A DNA stretch of 64,000 bases from NCBI RefSeq assembly GCF_017573465.1, contig NZ_JAGEPF010000019.1, positions 185,543-249,542 of the forward strand. Direction: 5' to 3'. A program made the position numbers and the translations under genes. Numbering within the stretch: position 1 is the stretch's first letter; each line of letters begins with the position of its first letter. This document shows, one piece after another, positions 26,222 to 33,911 of the stretch. The notes beneath the pieces were generated by a model that did not search any database, was not told the DNA's origin, and worked only from the letters and a program-made list of their open reading frames with translations. The stretch comes from Actinomadura violacea (lineage in GTDB: Bacteria > Actinomycetota > Actinomycetes > Streptosporangiales > Streptosporangiaceae).

Positions 26222-27183
26222 TGGTCCGCGTCCTCTACGTCACCGGCTGGTGCCGCAGCGGGACGACGCTGCTCGGCAACCTGCTGGGGGAGTGCGGCGG
26301 CGTCGTCCACGTCGGCGAGCTCCGCTACCTGTGGACGAACGGGATCCTCGGCCGCGGCACCAACACGCTGTGCGGCTGCGGCCTCGACGTCGCGTCCTGC
26401 CCGCTGTGGAAGGGCGTCGTCGCCCGCGTCGCCGGCGACGATCCCGAGCGGCACGCCGAGCGGGCCGTCCGGCTCCAGCAGGCCGCGCTGCGCACCCGGC
26501 ACACCGGCCGCCGCCTCGCCGAGGCGTGCGGAGCCCGCGCCGGCCATCCCGCCGCCTCCGCCCTCGCCGCGCTGTACGCGGCGATCGCCGAGGAGTCGGG
26601 GGCGCGGCTGATCGTCGACACCGGCAAGTTCCCGGCCGAGGCCGCGGCGCTGTGCGGCGCGCAGGGCGTGGACGCCCGCGTCCTGCACGTCGTCCGGGAC
26701 CCGCGCGCCACCGCCGAGTCGTGGCGGCGCGCCAAGGAGTACATCCCCGCGATGGGCGCCGCCCGCAGCACCGCGTACTGGACCGGCTTCAACCTCGCCT
26801 CCGAACGGATCGCGCACGCGTTCCCGCGCCGCTGCCTTCGGCTGCGATACGAGGACTTCACCGCCGACCCGCGCGGGTCCCTCGCCCGCGTCATGGCGCA
26901 CGCCGGGCTGGACGGCGACCCGCCCGTCGGCGCGGACGGCCGCGCGGACCTCGGCGTCAACCACACCGTCACCGGCAACCCGGACCGGCTGCGCCGCGGC
27001 GCCGTCCGCATCCGCGAGGACGACGCGTGGACCCGCACGCAGCCCGCGCCGGCCCGCCTGCTCGCCACCGCGCTCGCGCTGCCGCTGCTGGCCCGCTACG
27101 GCTACCCGCTCGTCCCGGCGCCACCGCGTCCAGCGGGCCGGACGCGGGACGCGCGGACCTCGCACGGGGAGGGAGCGGCCTGA
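26221..27183 (+). CDS. Sulfotransferase (PAPS-dependent)
   Basis: A 320-aa cytosolic sulfotransferase-fold protein. The N-terminal TGWCRSGTTLLGNLL is the 5'-phosphosulfate-binding loop of PAPS sulfotransferases, and LHVVRDPRATAESWRR (near residue 155) is the 3'-phosphate-binding motif. An insertion with clustered cysteines (NTLCGCGLDVASCPLW, residues 55-72) is common in actinobacterial members. The last 30 residues (PAPPRPAGRTRDARTSHG) are disordered and might be a tag. It would sulfate a hydroxyl or amine on the pathway product. ATG shares a base with the preceding stop. Confidence 0.85.
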   Translation: MVRVLYVTGWCRSGTTLLGNLLGECGGVVHVGELRYLWTNGILGRGTNTLCGCGLDVASCPLWKGVVARVAGDDPERHAERAVRLQQAALRTRHTGRRLAEACGARAGHPAASALAALYAAIAEESGARLIVDTGKFPAEAAALCGAQGVDARVLHVVRDPRATAESWRRAKEYIPAMGAARSTAYWTGFNLASERIAHAFPRRCLRLRYEDFTADPRGSLARVMAHAGLDGDPPVGADGRADLGVNHTVTGNPDRLRRGAVRIREDDAWTRTQPAPARLLATALALPLLARYGYPLVPAPPRPAGRTRDARTSHGEGAA

Positions 27184-27932
27184 TGGACCTCGGGCTCACC
27201 GGACGCGTCGCCATGGTCGCCGCCGCGACCAGCGGCCTCGGCCTCGCCACCGCCCGCGAGCTGGCCGCCGCCGGCGCCGACGTCGCGATCTGCGGGCGCG
27301 ACCCCGCCCGCCTCGACCGCGCCGCCGCCGAGATCGACAAGGCCGGGCCGGGACGCACCGTCCCCACCCGGCTCGACGTCCTCGACCACGACGCGGCCGC
27401 CGCCTGGGTCGACCGCACCGCCGCCGGCCTCGGCGGCCCGCACGTCCTGGTCACCAACGCGGGCGGCCCGCCCGGCGGCCCCGTCCTCGGCCGGAGTCTG
27501 GACGACTTCCGCGCGGCGGTCGAGCTGTGCGTGCTCGGCCATGTCGCGCTCGTCCAGGCGGCGCTGCCGCACATGCGGGACGCCGGCTGGGGCCGCGTCC
27601 TGATGATCGCCTCGGAGACGATGCGGCAGCCGACGCCACGCTACGGGCTGTCCAGCACCGTCCGGCCCGCGCTCGCCGGATTCGCCCGGACGCTGGTCCG
27701 CGAGCTCGGACCCGCCGGGATCACCGTGAACGTCCTCGCCCCCGGCTACCACCGGACGCCCGCCGTCGCGTCGATGGCCGACCTCGACGAGGTCGCCGCG
27801 TCCATCCCCCTCGGCCGCCTCGGCCGCCCGTCCGACTTCGGCGCGGTCGCCGCGTTCCTCGCCGGCGAGCAGGCCGGCTTCGTCACCGGCACCACGCTCG
27901 TCGTCGACGGCGGCCTCGGCCGGGGGATCTGA
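27183..27932 (+). CDS. SDR-family oxidoreductase with altered catalytic lysine position
   Basis: A 249-aa classical-type SDR with cofactor motif VAAATSGLGLATARELA (usual TGxxxGxG, first Gly replaced by Ala), LVTNAGGPPGGP after strand 4, the catalytic serine in LMIASETM and a tyrosine in PRYGLSSTVRP. The expected YxxxK reads YGLSS, so the catalytic lysine is missing; several actinobacterial SDR subfamilies share this kind of change. C-terminal TGTTLVVDGGLGRGI is normal. It may still bind NAD(P)H, but standard ketoreductase chemistry is doubtful. ATG overlaps the sulfotransferase stop. Confidence 0.82.
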   Translation: MDLGLTGRVAMVAAATSGLGLATARELAAAGADVAICGRDPARLDRAAAEIDKAGPGRTVPTRLDVLDHDAAAAWVDRTAAGLGGPHVLVTNAGGPPGGPVLGRSLDDFRAAVELCVLGHVALVQAALPHMRDAGWGRVLMIASETMRQPTPRYGLSSTVRPALAGFARTLVRELGPAGITVNVLAPGYHRTPAVASMADLDEVAASIPLGRLGRPSDFGAVAAFLAGEQAGFVTGTTLVVDGGLGRGI

Positions 27933-27947
27933 TCCCGAAGGAGCCCG

Positions 27948-28577
27948 ATGGACTTCGACGACGTGCTCGCCGCCCGCCGGATGGTGCGCCGCTACCGCCG
28001 CGACCCCGTCCCCGCCGAAGCGGTCCAGCGGATCGCCGCCATGGTGCGCAAGGCGCCCAGCGGCGGCTTCAGCCAGGGCCACCGCCTCATCGTCGTCACC
28101 GATCCCGCGACCCGCGCGCGGATCGCGGAACTGGCCCAGGAGCCGGTCTACACGCGCGACGGCGAGCCGCCGTGGCTGTCGGTCGCGCCCGTCCTGATGG
28201 TGCTCGGCATCTGCGAAGACGACTACCACGCCCGCTACACCAAGCCCGACAAGCTGATCGACGGCAGGGAGATGGAGTGGCCCGCCCCCTACTGGTGGGT
28301 GGACTCCGGCGCCCTGCTGATGCTGATCCAGCTCGCCGCGATCAACGAGGGCCTCGCCAGCGGCTTCGCCACCGTCCCGGCCAAGGACGAGCTGGCCGCC
28401 CTCCTGGACGTCCCGCCGGAGATCGCGATCGTCGGCGTCATCACCATCGGGTACGCCCGCGCCGACGCCGTCCGCCCCGCCGACACGGCCAGGCTCCGCT
28501 CGATGCGCAGGCCGTTCGGGGACCTCGTCCGCCACGGGTCGTGGAAGGACGGCGCGCGCCCCGCGGAAACGCCCTGA
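27948..28577 (+). CDS. Nitroreductase-family FMN protein
   Basis: A 209-aa nitroreductase-fold protein. The N-terminal FDDVLAARRMVRRYRRDPVP and APSGGFSQGHRLIVV give the FMN-phosphate arginines and serine. WWVDSGALLMLIQLAAINEGLASGF is the central helix, and IVGVITIGYA is the final strand near residue 165. Reaction in the family ranges from nitro or enone reduction to oxidation of peptide rings. GAAGGAG 8 bp before the ATG is a good ribosome binding site, and the gap to the SDR is only 15 bp, making it the last gene of the operon. Confidence 0.85.
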   Translation: MDFDDVLAARRMVRRYRRDPVPAEAVQRIAAMVRKAPSGGFSQGHRLIVVTDPATRARIAELAQEPVYTRDGEPPWLSVAPVLMVLGICEDDYHARYTKPDKLIDGREMEWPAPYWWVDSGALLMLIQLAAINEGLASGFATVPAKDELAALLDVPPEIAIVGVITIGYARADAVRPADTARLRSMRRPFGDLVRHGSWKDGARPAETP

Positions 28578-28579
28578 TC

Positions 28580-28596
28580 ACGGCGGCGGCCGCCGT
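28580..28596 (+). terminator. Hairpin closing the LanM-like operon
   Basis: ACGGCGG-CGG-CCGCCGT, a perfect 7-bp stem with a 3-base loop, beginning 2 bp after the nitroreductase stop. It separates this operon from aroC, which has its own promoter-like element. Confidence 0.55.
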
Positions 28597-28657
28597 CCCG
28601 GATCGCGGACGCGCTCTCAGATGGTGGACGCGGTCACGGGCGGGGGCGCGGAGTCAA

Positions 28658-28663
28658 TAGGAT
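28658..28663 (+). promoter_or_regulatory. Candidate -10 element (TAGGAT) of the aro operon, leaderless
   Basis: TAGGAT ends 7 bases before the aroC ATG at 28671. No Shine-Dalgarno sequence is present. Confidence 0.55.
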
Positions 28664-28670
28664 CGTCGGC

Positions 28671-29849
28671 ATGCTGCGCTGGTTGACCGCGGGGGAGTCC
28701 CATGGCCAGGCCCTGACCGCGATCGTGGAGGGGCTGCCGGCCGGCGTGCGCGTGACCTCGGGGGACATCGCCGAGGACCTGCGCCGCCGGCGGCTCGGCC
28801 ACGGGCGGGGCGCCCGGATGAAGTTCGAGCAGGACCAGGTGACGATCCTCGGCGGGGTCCGGCACGGGACGACCCTCGGCGGGCCCGTCGCGATCCAGGT
28901 CGGCAACACCGAGTGGCCCAAGTGGGAGACGGTCATGTCGGCCGACCCCGTGGACCCCGACGTGCTCGCCGCCCAGGCCCGGAACGCGCCGCTGTCGCAG
29001 CCGCGCCCCGGCCACGCCGACCTCGTCGGCATCCAGAAGTACGGCTTCGACGACGCGCGGCCCGTCCTGGAGCGGGCCAGCGCGCGGGAGACCGCGGCGC
29101 GCGTCGCGCTCGGCACCGTCGCCAAGGCGTTCCTCAAGCAGGCGCTCGGCGTGGACGTGCTGAGCCACGTGATCGCGCTCGGCGAGGTCGAGGCGCCCGA
29201 CGGCGTCCTGCCCGGCCCGGACGACCTCGCCGCCGTCGACGAGAGCCCGGTGCGCTGCTTCGACGACGCCACGTCCGCGGCGATGGTCGCGCACATCGAC
29301 GAGATGAAGAAGGCCGGCGACACCCTCGGCGGCGTCGTCGAGGTCCTCGCCTACGGGCTCCCGCCCGGCCTCGGCAGCCACGTCCACTGGGACCGGCGCC
29401 TCGACTCGCGGCTCGCCGGCATCCTCATGGGCATCCAGGCGATCAAGGGCGTCGAGCTCGGCGACGGGTTCACCACCGCGCGCCGCCCCGGCTCCCGCGC
29501 GCACGACGAGATCGACAACACCCCCGACGGGATCCGCCGCCGCACCAACCGGGCCGGCGGCGTCGAGGGCGGCATGACCACCGGCGAGGTGCTGCGGGTC
29601 CGCGCCGCGATGAAGCCGATCTCCACCGTCCCGCGCCGGCTCGACACCATCGACGTGCGGACCGGCGAGCCCGCCAAGGCCATCAACCAGCGCAGCGATG
29701 TCACCGCGGTGCCCGCCGCCGGCGTCGTCGCCGAGGCGATGGTCGCGCTCGTGCTCGCGGACGCGGCGCTGGAGAAGTTCGGCGGCGACTCCGCCGAGGA
29801 GACCGCCCGCAACCTGCGGGGATACCTGTCCTCGCTCACCATCAAGTGA
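28671..29849 (+). CDS. aroC: Chorismate synthase
   Basis: A 392-aa enzyme converting 5-enolpyruvylshikimate-3-phosphate to chorismate using reduced FMN. Signature motifs are LTAGESHGQALTAI at the N-terminus, SQPRPGHADLVG (near residue 105), RASARETAARVALG and, late in the chain, RSDVTAVPAAGVVAEAM. Length is as expected. The ATG follows a -10-like TAGGAT, consistent with a leaderless transcript. First gene of aroC-aroK-aroB-aroQ. Confidence 0.97.
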   Translation: MLRWLTAGESHGQALTAIVEGLPAGVRVTSGDIAEDLRRRRLGHGRGARMKFEQDQVTILGGVRHGTTLGGPVAIQVGNTEWPKWETVMSADPVDPDVLAAQARNAPLSQPRPGHADLVGIQKYGFDDARPVLERASARETAARVALGTVAKAFLKQALGVDVLSHVIALGEVEAPDGVLPGPDDLAAVDESPVRCFDDATSAAMVAHIDEMKKAGDTLGGVVEVLAYGLPPGLGSHVHWDRRLDSRLAGILMGIQAIKGVELGDGFTTARRPGSRAHDEIDNTPDGIRRRTNRAGGVEGGMTTGEVLRVRAAMKPISTVPRRLDTIDVRTGEPAKAINQRSDVTAVPAAGVVAEAMVALVLADAALEKFGGDSAEETARNLRGYLSSLTIK

Positions 29850-29865
29850 AGTGGACCGGCGCACT

Positions 29866-30375
29866 ATGACGCGACCGAAGGCCGTCCTGATCGGGCCGCC
29901 CGGATCGGGCAAGACCACCGTCGGCACCGCCCTCGCCGAACGGCTCGGCGTGCCGCTGCGCGACACCGACGCCGACACCGAGGCCGCCGCCGGCAAGCCG
30001 ATCGGCGAGATCTTCATCGACGACGGCGAGGAGCGCTTCCGCGAGCTGGAGCGCGCCGCCGTCGCCGCGGCCCTCGCCGAGCACGAGGGCGTCGTCGCGC
30101 TCGGCGGCGGCGCCGTCCTCGCCGCCGAGACGCAGGAGCTGCTCGCCGGGCACACCGTCGTCTACCTGCGCGTCGGGCTCTCCGAGGCGATCAAGCGGGT
30201 CGGGCTCGCGGCGGCGCGGCCGCTGCTGGTGCTGAACCCGCGCAGCCAGATGCGCAAGCTGCTGGAGGAGCGGCTCCCGATCTACGAGCGGCTCGGCACC
30301 CTGCACGTCGACACCGACGGGCGCGAGCCCGCCGACGTCGCCGAGGAGATCGTCAAGGCGCTGGAGGCGGCATGA
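29866..30375 (+). CDS. aroK: Shikimate kinase
   Basis: A 169-aa P-loop kinase that phosphorylates shikimate at O3. Walker A is GPPGSGKTTVG. The shikimate-binding aspartate and arginine lie in LRDTDADTE and GEERFRELER, GGGAVL is the conserved glycine turn, and the lid arginine lies in AAARPLL. The ATG at 29866 is chosen over longer in-frame starts inside aroC, because it gives a normal N-terminus directly before the P-loop. Ends in an ATGA overlap with aroB. Confidence 0.95.
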   Translation: MTRPKAVLIGPPGSGKTTVGTALAERLGVPLRDTDADTEAAAGKPIGEIFIDDGEERFRELERAAVAAALAEHEGVVALGGGAVLAAETQELLAGHTVVYLRVGLSEAIKRVGLAAARPLLVLNPRSQMRKLLEERLPIYERLGTLHVDTDGREPADVAEEIVKALEAA

Positions 30376-31445
30376 CCTCGGCGCGGGTCCACGTCGGCGG
30401 CGCCGACCCCTACGACGTCGTCATCGGCACCGGCGTCCTCGCCGAGCTGCCCGCGATGGTCGGCGACCGCGCCCGCACGGTCGCGGTGGTGCACGCCGAG
30501 GGCCTCCCCGAGATCGCCCGCCCGGTGTGCGGCGCCCTGGAGGACGCCGGGTACGCGGTGCTCGCGCTGCCCGTCCCGGACGGCGAGGCCGCCAAGGAGG
30601 TCGGCGTCCTCGCCGGGCTCTGGTCGGCGTTCGCCCGGGCCGGGATGACCCGCACCGACGCCGTCGTCGGCGTCGGCGGCGGCGCCACCACCGACCTCGC
30701 CGGTTTCGCCGCGGCGTCGTGGCTGCGCGGGGTGCGGTCCGTGCTCGTCCCGACCACGCTGCTCGGCATGGTGGACGCGGCGGTCGGCGGCAAGACCGGC
30801 ATCAACGTCCCCGAGGGCAAGAACCTCGTCGGCGCGTTCCACCCGCCCGCGGGCGTGCTGTGCGACCTCGCCACCCTCGTCACGATGCCGCGCGAGGACT
30901 ACATCAGCGGCCTCGCCGAGATCATCAAGGCCGGGTTCATCGCCGACCCGAAGATCCTCGACCTCGTCGAGGACGACCCGGAGGGCGCCGCGTCCCCGGC
31001 CGGGCCGCACACCCGCGAGCTGGTCGAACGCGCGATCCAGGTCAAGGCGGACGTCGTCTCCGCCGACCTCAAGGAGAGCGGCCTTCGGGAGATCCTCAAC
31101 TACGGGCACACCCTCGCGCACGCCATCGAGAAGGCCGAGGACTACAGGTTCAGGCACGGCCACGCCGTCGCGATCGGCATGGTCTACGCCGCCGAGCTCG
31201 CCCGCCTCGCCGGCCGGCTGCCCGCCGACGTCGTCCGGCGGCACCGCGACGTCCTCGCCTCCGTCGGCCTCCCCGTCTCCTACGCCGCCGACTGGCCCGG
31301 CCTGCGCGCGACCATGACCATCGACAAGAAGTCGCGCGGCGCGACGCTCCGGTTCGTCGTCCTCGACGGCATCGCCGAGCCCGGCCGCCTCGAAGGCCCG
31401 GACGAGGACCTGCTCGCAGCCGCTTATGAGGAGGTCTCCCGATGA
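30372..31445 (+). CDS. aroB: 3-dehydroquinate synthase
   Basis: A 357-aa NAD- and zinc-dependent enzyme of the shikimate pathway. NAD-binding glycine region GVGGGATTDLAGFAA (near residue 100), VPTTLLGMVDAAVGGKTG (near 130) and the zinc ligands in GLAEIIKAG (Glu), NYGHTLAHAIE (His) and RHGHAVAIGM (His) are all present. ATGA overlap with aroK and with aroQ couples the set. Confidence 0.96.
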   Translation: MTSARVHVGGADPYDVVIGTGVLAELPAMVGDRARTVAVVHAEGLPEIARPVCGALEDAGYAVLALPVPDGEAAKEVGVLAGLWSAFARAGMTRTDAVVGVGGGATTDLAGFAAASWLRGVRSVLVPTTLLGMVDAAVGGKTGINVPEGKNLVGAFHPPAGVLCDLATLVTMPREDYISGLAEIIKAGFIADPKILDLVEDDPEGAASPAGPHTRELVERAIQVKADVVSADLKESGLREILNYGHTLAHAIEKAEDYRFRHGHAVAIGMVYAAELARLAGRLPADVVRRHRDVLASVGLPVSYAADWPGLRATMTIDKKSRGATLRFVVLDGIAEPGRLEGPDEDLLAAAYEEVSR

Positions 31446-31885
31446 GCCGCGTGCTGGTGCTGAACGGGCCGAACCTCGGGCGGCTCGGCAGCCGCGAGCC
31501 CGAGGTGTACGGCGCGGCGACGCTCGACGACCTCGCCGCGCTGTGCCGCGACACCGGCGGCCGCCTCGGCCTGACCGTCGAGGTCCGGCAGACCGACGAC
31601 GAGGCGGAGCTGATCCGCTGGGTGCACGAGGCCGCCGACGAGCGGCTCCCGGTCGTCCTCAATCCGGCCGCGTTCACCCACTACTCCTACGGGCTGCGCG
31701 ACGCCCTCGCCCAGCGCACCGCGCCGCTCGTCGAGGTGCACATCAGCAACCCGGCGACCCGCGAGGAGTTCCGGCACACCTCCGTCGTCGCGGGCGTCGC
31801 CACCGGAACCATCGCCGGCTTCGGCATGATGTCCTACGTCCTCGCCCTCCAGGCGGTCGCCGAACTCCTCGCCGAATCCCACTGA
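31442..31885 (+). CDS. aroQ: Type II 3-dehydroquinate dehydratase
   Basis: A 147-aa dodecamer-forming enzyme. VLVLNGPNLGRLGSREPEVYG carries the catalytic region; the active tyrosine is the Y of EVYG, preceded by the arginine of SREP. NPAAFTHYSYGLRDAL holds the substrate-binding asparagine and histidine, and EVHISNPATREEFRH is the standard C-terminal site. It dehydrates 3-dehydroquinate to 3-dehydroshikimate. Last gene of the operon. Confidence 0.96.
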   Translation: MSRVLVLNGPNLGRLGSREPEVYGAATLDDLAALCRDTGGRLGLTVEVRQTDDEAELIRWVHEAADERLPVVLNPAAFTHYSYGLRDALAQRTAPLVEVHISNPATREEFRHTSVVAGVATGTIAGFGMMSYVLALQAVAELLAESH

Positions 31886-31934
31886 CCCCGCCCCAGCGCC
31901 CCACACGGCGGCGGTGCTTTCTACGCGGTGCCCG

Positions 31935-31968
31935 GAGCGGAGCGCCGGCGGAGCGCAGGGCTCCGCTC
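31935..31968. terminator. Hairpin between convergent aroQ and tetR
   Basis: GAGCGGAGC (31935-31943) pairs with GCTCCGCTC (31960-31968) around a 16-base loop. It lies 50 bp after aroQ and reaches into the last codons of the facing TetR gene. It is plausible as a bidirectional terminator without a U-tract. Confidence 0.45.
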
Positions 31969-32542
31969 AATCGTCCTGGACGGCGTTCCTCGTCATCTCC
32001 TTGAGCTCGGCGACGACGTCGTCGAGGGGCGCGACGTCGCGGTGGGCGCGGCAGAGGATCGTCGCGCCCTCGACGGCGGCGACGATGAGGCGGGCGAGGC
32101 GGGCGGCCCGGTCGTCGGGGACGCCGGCGTTGCCGAGCCCGGTGGCGAGCGTGTCCTGCCAGCGGTCGAACGCGGCCGCGGCGGCGGAGGCCAGCTGCGG
32201 GGCGTCGTCGTGGCTCTCCACGGTGACGGCGACGATCGGGCAGCCGGCCCGGAACTCGCTCTTGATCAGCACCTGCCGCCACCAGCCGACGAAGGCGTCC
32301 ACGGCGGACGCGGCGTCGCCGCCCTCGGTGGCGGCGAGGATGCCCGCGTTGAGGAACTCGCCGGCGTAGCGGACGGCCTCCTCGGCGAGCTGCGCCTTGC
32401 CGTCGGGGAAGTGGTGGTAGATCGACCCGCGCGGCGCGCCGCTGTGCGCGATGACGTCGCGGAACCCGGTGCCGCTGTAGCCGCGCTCGCGGAAGAGATA
32501 GGCGGCGCTGCGCACCATGCGTTCCCGGCTGTCGGTGCCCAT
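31967..32542 (-). CDS. TetR/AcrR-family repressor (YxaF/LmrA-like)
   Basis: A 191-aa regulator starting MGTDSRERMVRSAAYLF, with helix-turn-helix GTGFRDVIAHSGAPRGSIYHHF; the IYHHFPDGKAQLAEEAV ending and a WWRQVL...CPIVAVTVE core match the YxaF/LmrA-like C-terminal domain. The ATG at 32542 is chosen because the 12 upstream in-frame codons run into operator sequence. It is divergent from a thioesterase gene and flanked by three ATGAC-type palindromes, so it most likely represses both directions. Confidence 0.88.
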   Translation of the reverse strand: MGTDSRERMVRSAAYLFRERGYSGTGFRDVIAHSGAPRGSIYHHFPDGKAQLAEEAVRYAGEFLNAGILAATEGGDAASAVDAFVGWWRQVLIKSEFRAGCPIVAVTVESHDDAPQLASAAAAAFDRWQDTLATGLGNAGVPDDRAARLARLIVAAVEGATILCRAHRDVAPLDDVVAELKEMTRNAVQDD

Positions 32543-32551
32543 GCATCGATT

Positions 32552-32625
32552 ATGACATTCATCATAAGCTTCTCGCATTGACCATGACGGTCGTCATAGC
32601 CCACCGTGCTTATGACGGACGTCAT
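32552..32625. promoter_or_regulatory. Three TetR operators between tetR and the thioesterase gene
   Basis: ATGACGGTCGTCAT (32584-32597) and ATGACGGACGTCAT (32612-32625) are 6-bp inverted repeats with a 2-base centre, 28 bp apart. A weaker relative, ATGACATTCATCAT (32552-32565), lies 10 bp before the TetR start. They cover the whole divergent promoter region. Confidence 0.75.
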
Positions 32626-32648
32626 ACCTAGTGGCATGAGGGGGAGCG

Positions 32649-33104
32649 ATGGCGGGCACGGCGACCACGGCGGGCCTCGAACAGCTGAAGGCGCTGATCA
32701 ACAAGGGGGCCGAGGAGGGCTACGGCATCGGCGCGCTGCTCGGCATGGCGGCGGAGGCGCTGGAGCCGGGACGCGTCGTCTTCTCGCTCGCGCCGCGCAC
32801 CGACTTCAGCAACCCGCTGGGCACCGTGCACGGCGGCGTGCTGTCCGCGCTGCTGGACTCGGCGATGGGCTGCGCGGTGCACACCTCGCTGCCGGAGGGC
32901 GCCGGCTACACGACGCTGGAGCTGAAGGTCAACTTCGTCCGCGCGGTGCCGCTGGAGGGTGGCAGGCTGACCTGCGAGGGAACGACCGTCCATGTCGGGC
33001 GGAAGGTCGCGACCGCCGAGGGGCGGATCGTGAACGCGGACGGCAAGCTCGTCGCGCACGGCACGACGACCTGCATGATCTTCCCGCCGGCTACCGGCCA
33101 GTAG
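32649..33104 (+). CDS. PaaI-family hotdog thioesterase
   Basis: A 151-aa hotdog-fold protein. The sequence NPLGTVHGGVLSALLDSAMG (near residue 55) holds the HGG motif and active-site acid of the PaaI/YdiI family, and YTTLELKVNFVRAVP is the following strand. It probably hydrolyses an acyl-CoA or aryl-CoA. GGGGGAG lies just before the ATG. It is divergent from the TetR gene and 34 bp before an enoyl-CoA hydratase homologue, which suggests a small acyl-CoA metabolism unit under that repressor. Confidence 0.87.
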   Translation: MAGTATTAGLEQLKALINKGAEEGYGIGALLGMAAEALEPGRVVFSLAPRTDFSNPLGTVHGGVLSALLDSAMGCAVHTSLPEGAGYTTLELKVNFVRAVPLEGGRLTCEGTTVHVGRKVATAEGRIVNADGKLVAHGTTTCMIFPPATGQ

Positions 33105-33138
33105 GGTCGGTTCGGGCACCGACACGAAGGAGACCAGC

Positions 33139-33804
33139 GTGATCGATCTGCGGCGCGACGGCGACGTCTACGTCCTGCGCTTCGACGACGGCGAGAACCG
33201 GTTCAGTCCCGACTTCCTCAGCGCGGTCGAGGGCGCGCTCGACACCGTCGAGAAGAACGAGGGGCCGGGCGCCCTGATCACCACCGGGACGGGCAAGTTC
33301 TACTCCAACGGCCTCGACCTGGACTGGCTCGGCGCCCACCGCGACGAGTTCGAGCCGTACCTCGGCCGCATCCACGCCCTCTACGCGCGGCTGCTGGAGC
33401 TGCCGATGCCGACGGTCGCCGCGCTCAACGGGCACGCGTTCGCGGGCGGCGGCATGCTCGCGCTCGCCCACGACTTCGCCGTCATGCGCACCGACCGGGG
33501 CTACTTCTGCCTGCCCGAGGTCGACCTCGGCATGACGTTCACGCCGGGCATGAACGCGCTCATCGACGCGCGGCTGCCCAAGCGCACCGCGCACGAGGCG
33601 ATGGTCACCGGCCGCCGGTACAACGCCGACCAGGCGATGGCGGCCGGGATCGTGCAGCGCACCGCCGACGAGGCGGGCGTGCTGCCGGCGGCGCTGGAGC
33701 TCGCCGGGTCGCTGGCCGGCAAGGACGGCCGGGTGGTGGGCGGGATCCGCGCCGACCTGTTCCGGCCCGCGCTGGAGGCGCTGCGCGGCCCGGCGCTCGG
33801 CTAG
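33139..33804 (+). CDS. Enoyl-CoA hydratase/isomerase family protein
   Basis: A 221-aa crotonase-fold protein, slightly short for the family (about 255). The oxyanion hole residues lie in GKFYSNGLDLDWL (near residue 57) and NGHAFAGGGMLALAHDF (near 100); the region FCLPEVDLGMTFTPGMNALI carries the glutamate of the active site. The short C-terminus and 'NGLDL' instead of 'AGADL' resemble delta3,delta2-enoyl-CoA isomerase-like members. GAAGGAG precedes the GTG start. Substrate not assignable. Confidence 0.85.
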   Translation: MIDLRRDGDVYVLRFDDGENRFSPDFLSAVEGALDTVEKNEGPGALITTGTGKFYSNGLDLDWLGAHRDEFEPYLGRIHALYARLLELPMPTVAALNGHAFAGGGMLALAHDFAVMRTDRGYFCLPEVDLGMTFTPGMNALIDARLPKRTAHEAMVTGRRYNADQAMAAGIVQRTADEAGVLPAALELAGSLAGKDGRVVGGIRADLFRPALEALRGPALG

Positions 33805-33877
33805 CGCGGCGCGGCCCGCCGGTCGAGGCGGCGGGCCCTCGCCCCGGCGGGCGGCGCGGAGTAGGTTACGTTCACTG

Positions 33878-33888
33878 GAATCTGATTC
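33878..33888. promoter_or_regulatory. Palindrome GAATC-T-GATTC upstream of the F420-type oxidoreductase
   Basis: A perfect 5-bp inverted repeat around one base, about 24 bp before the ATG at 33912. A TAGGTT (33862-33867) just upstream could be a -10, placing the site at the transcription start. It would suit a repressor, regulator unknown. Confidence 0.4.
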
Positions 33889-33911
33889 GGTTTTACGGGA
33901 AGGGACGCCGG

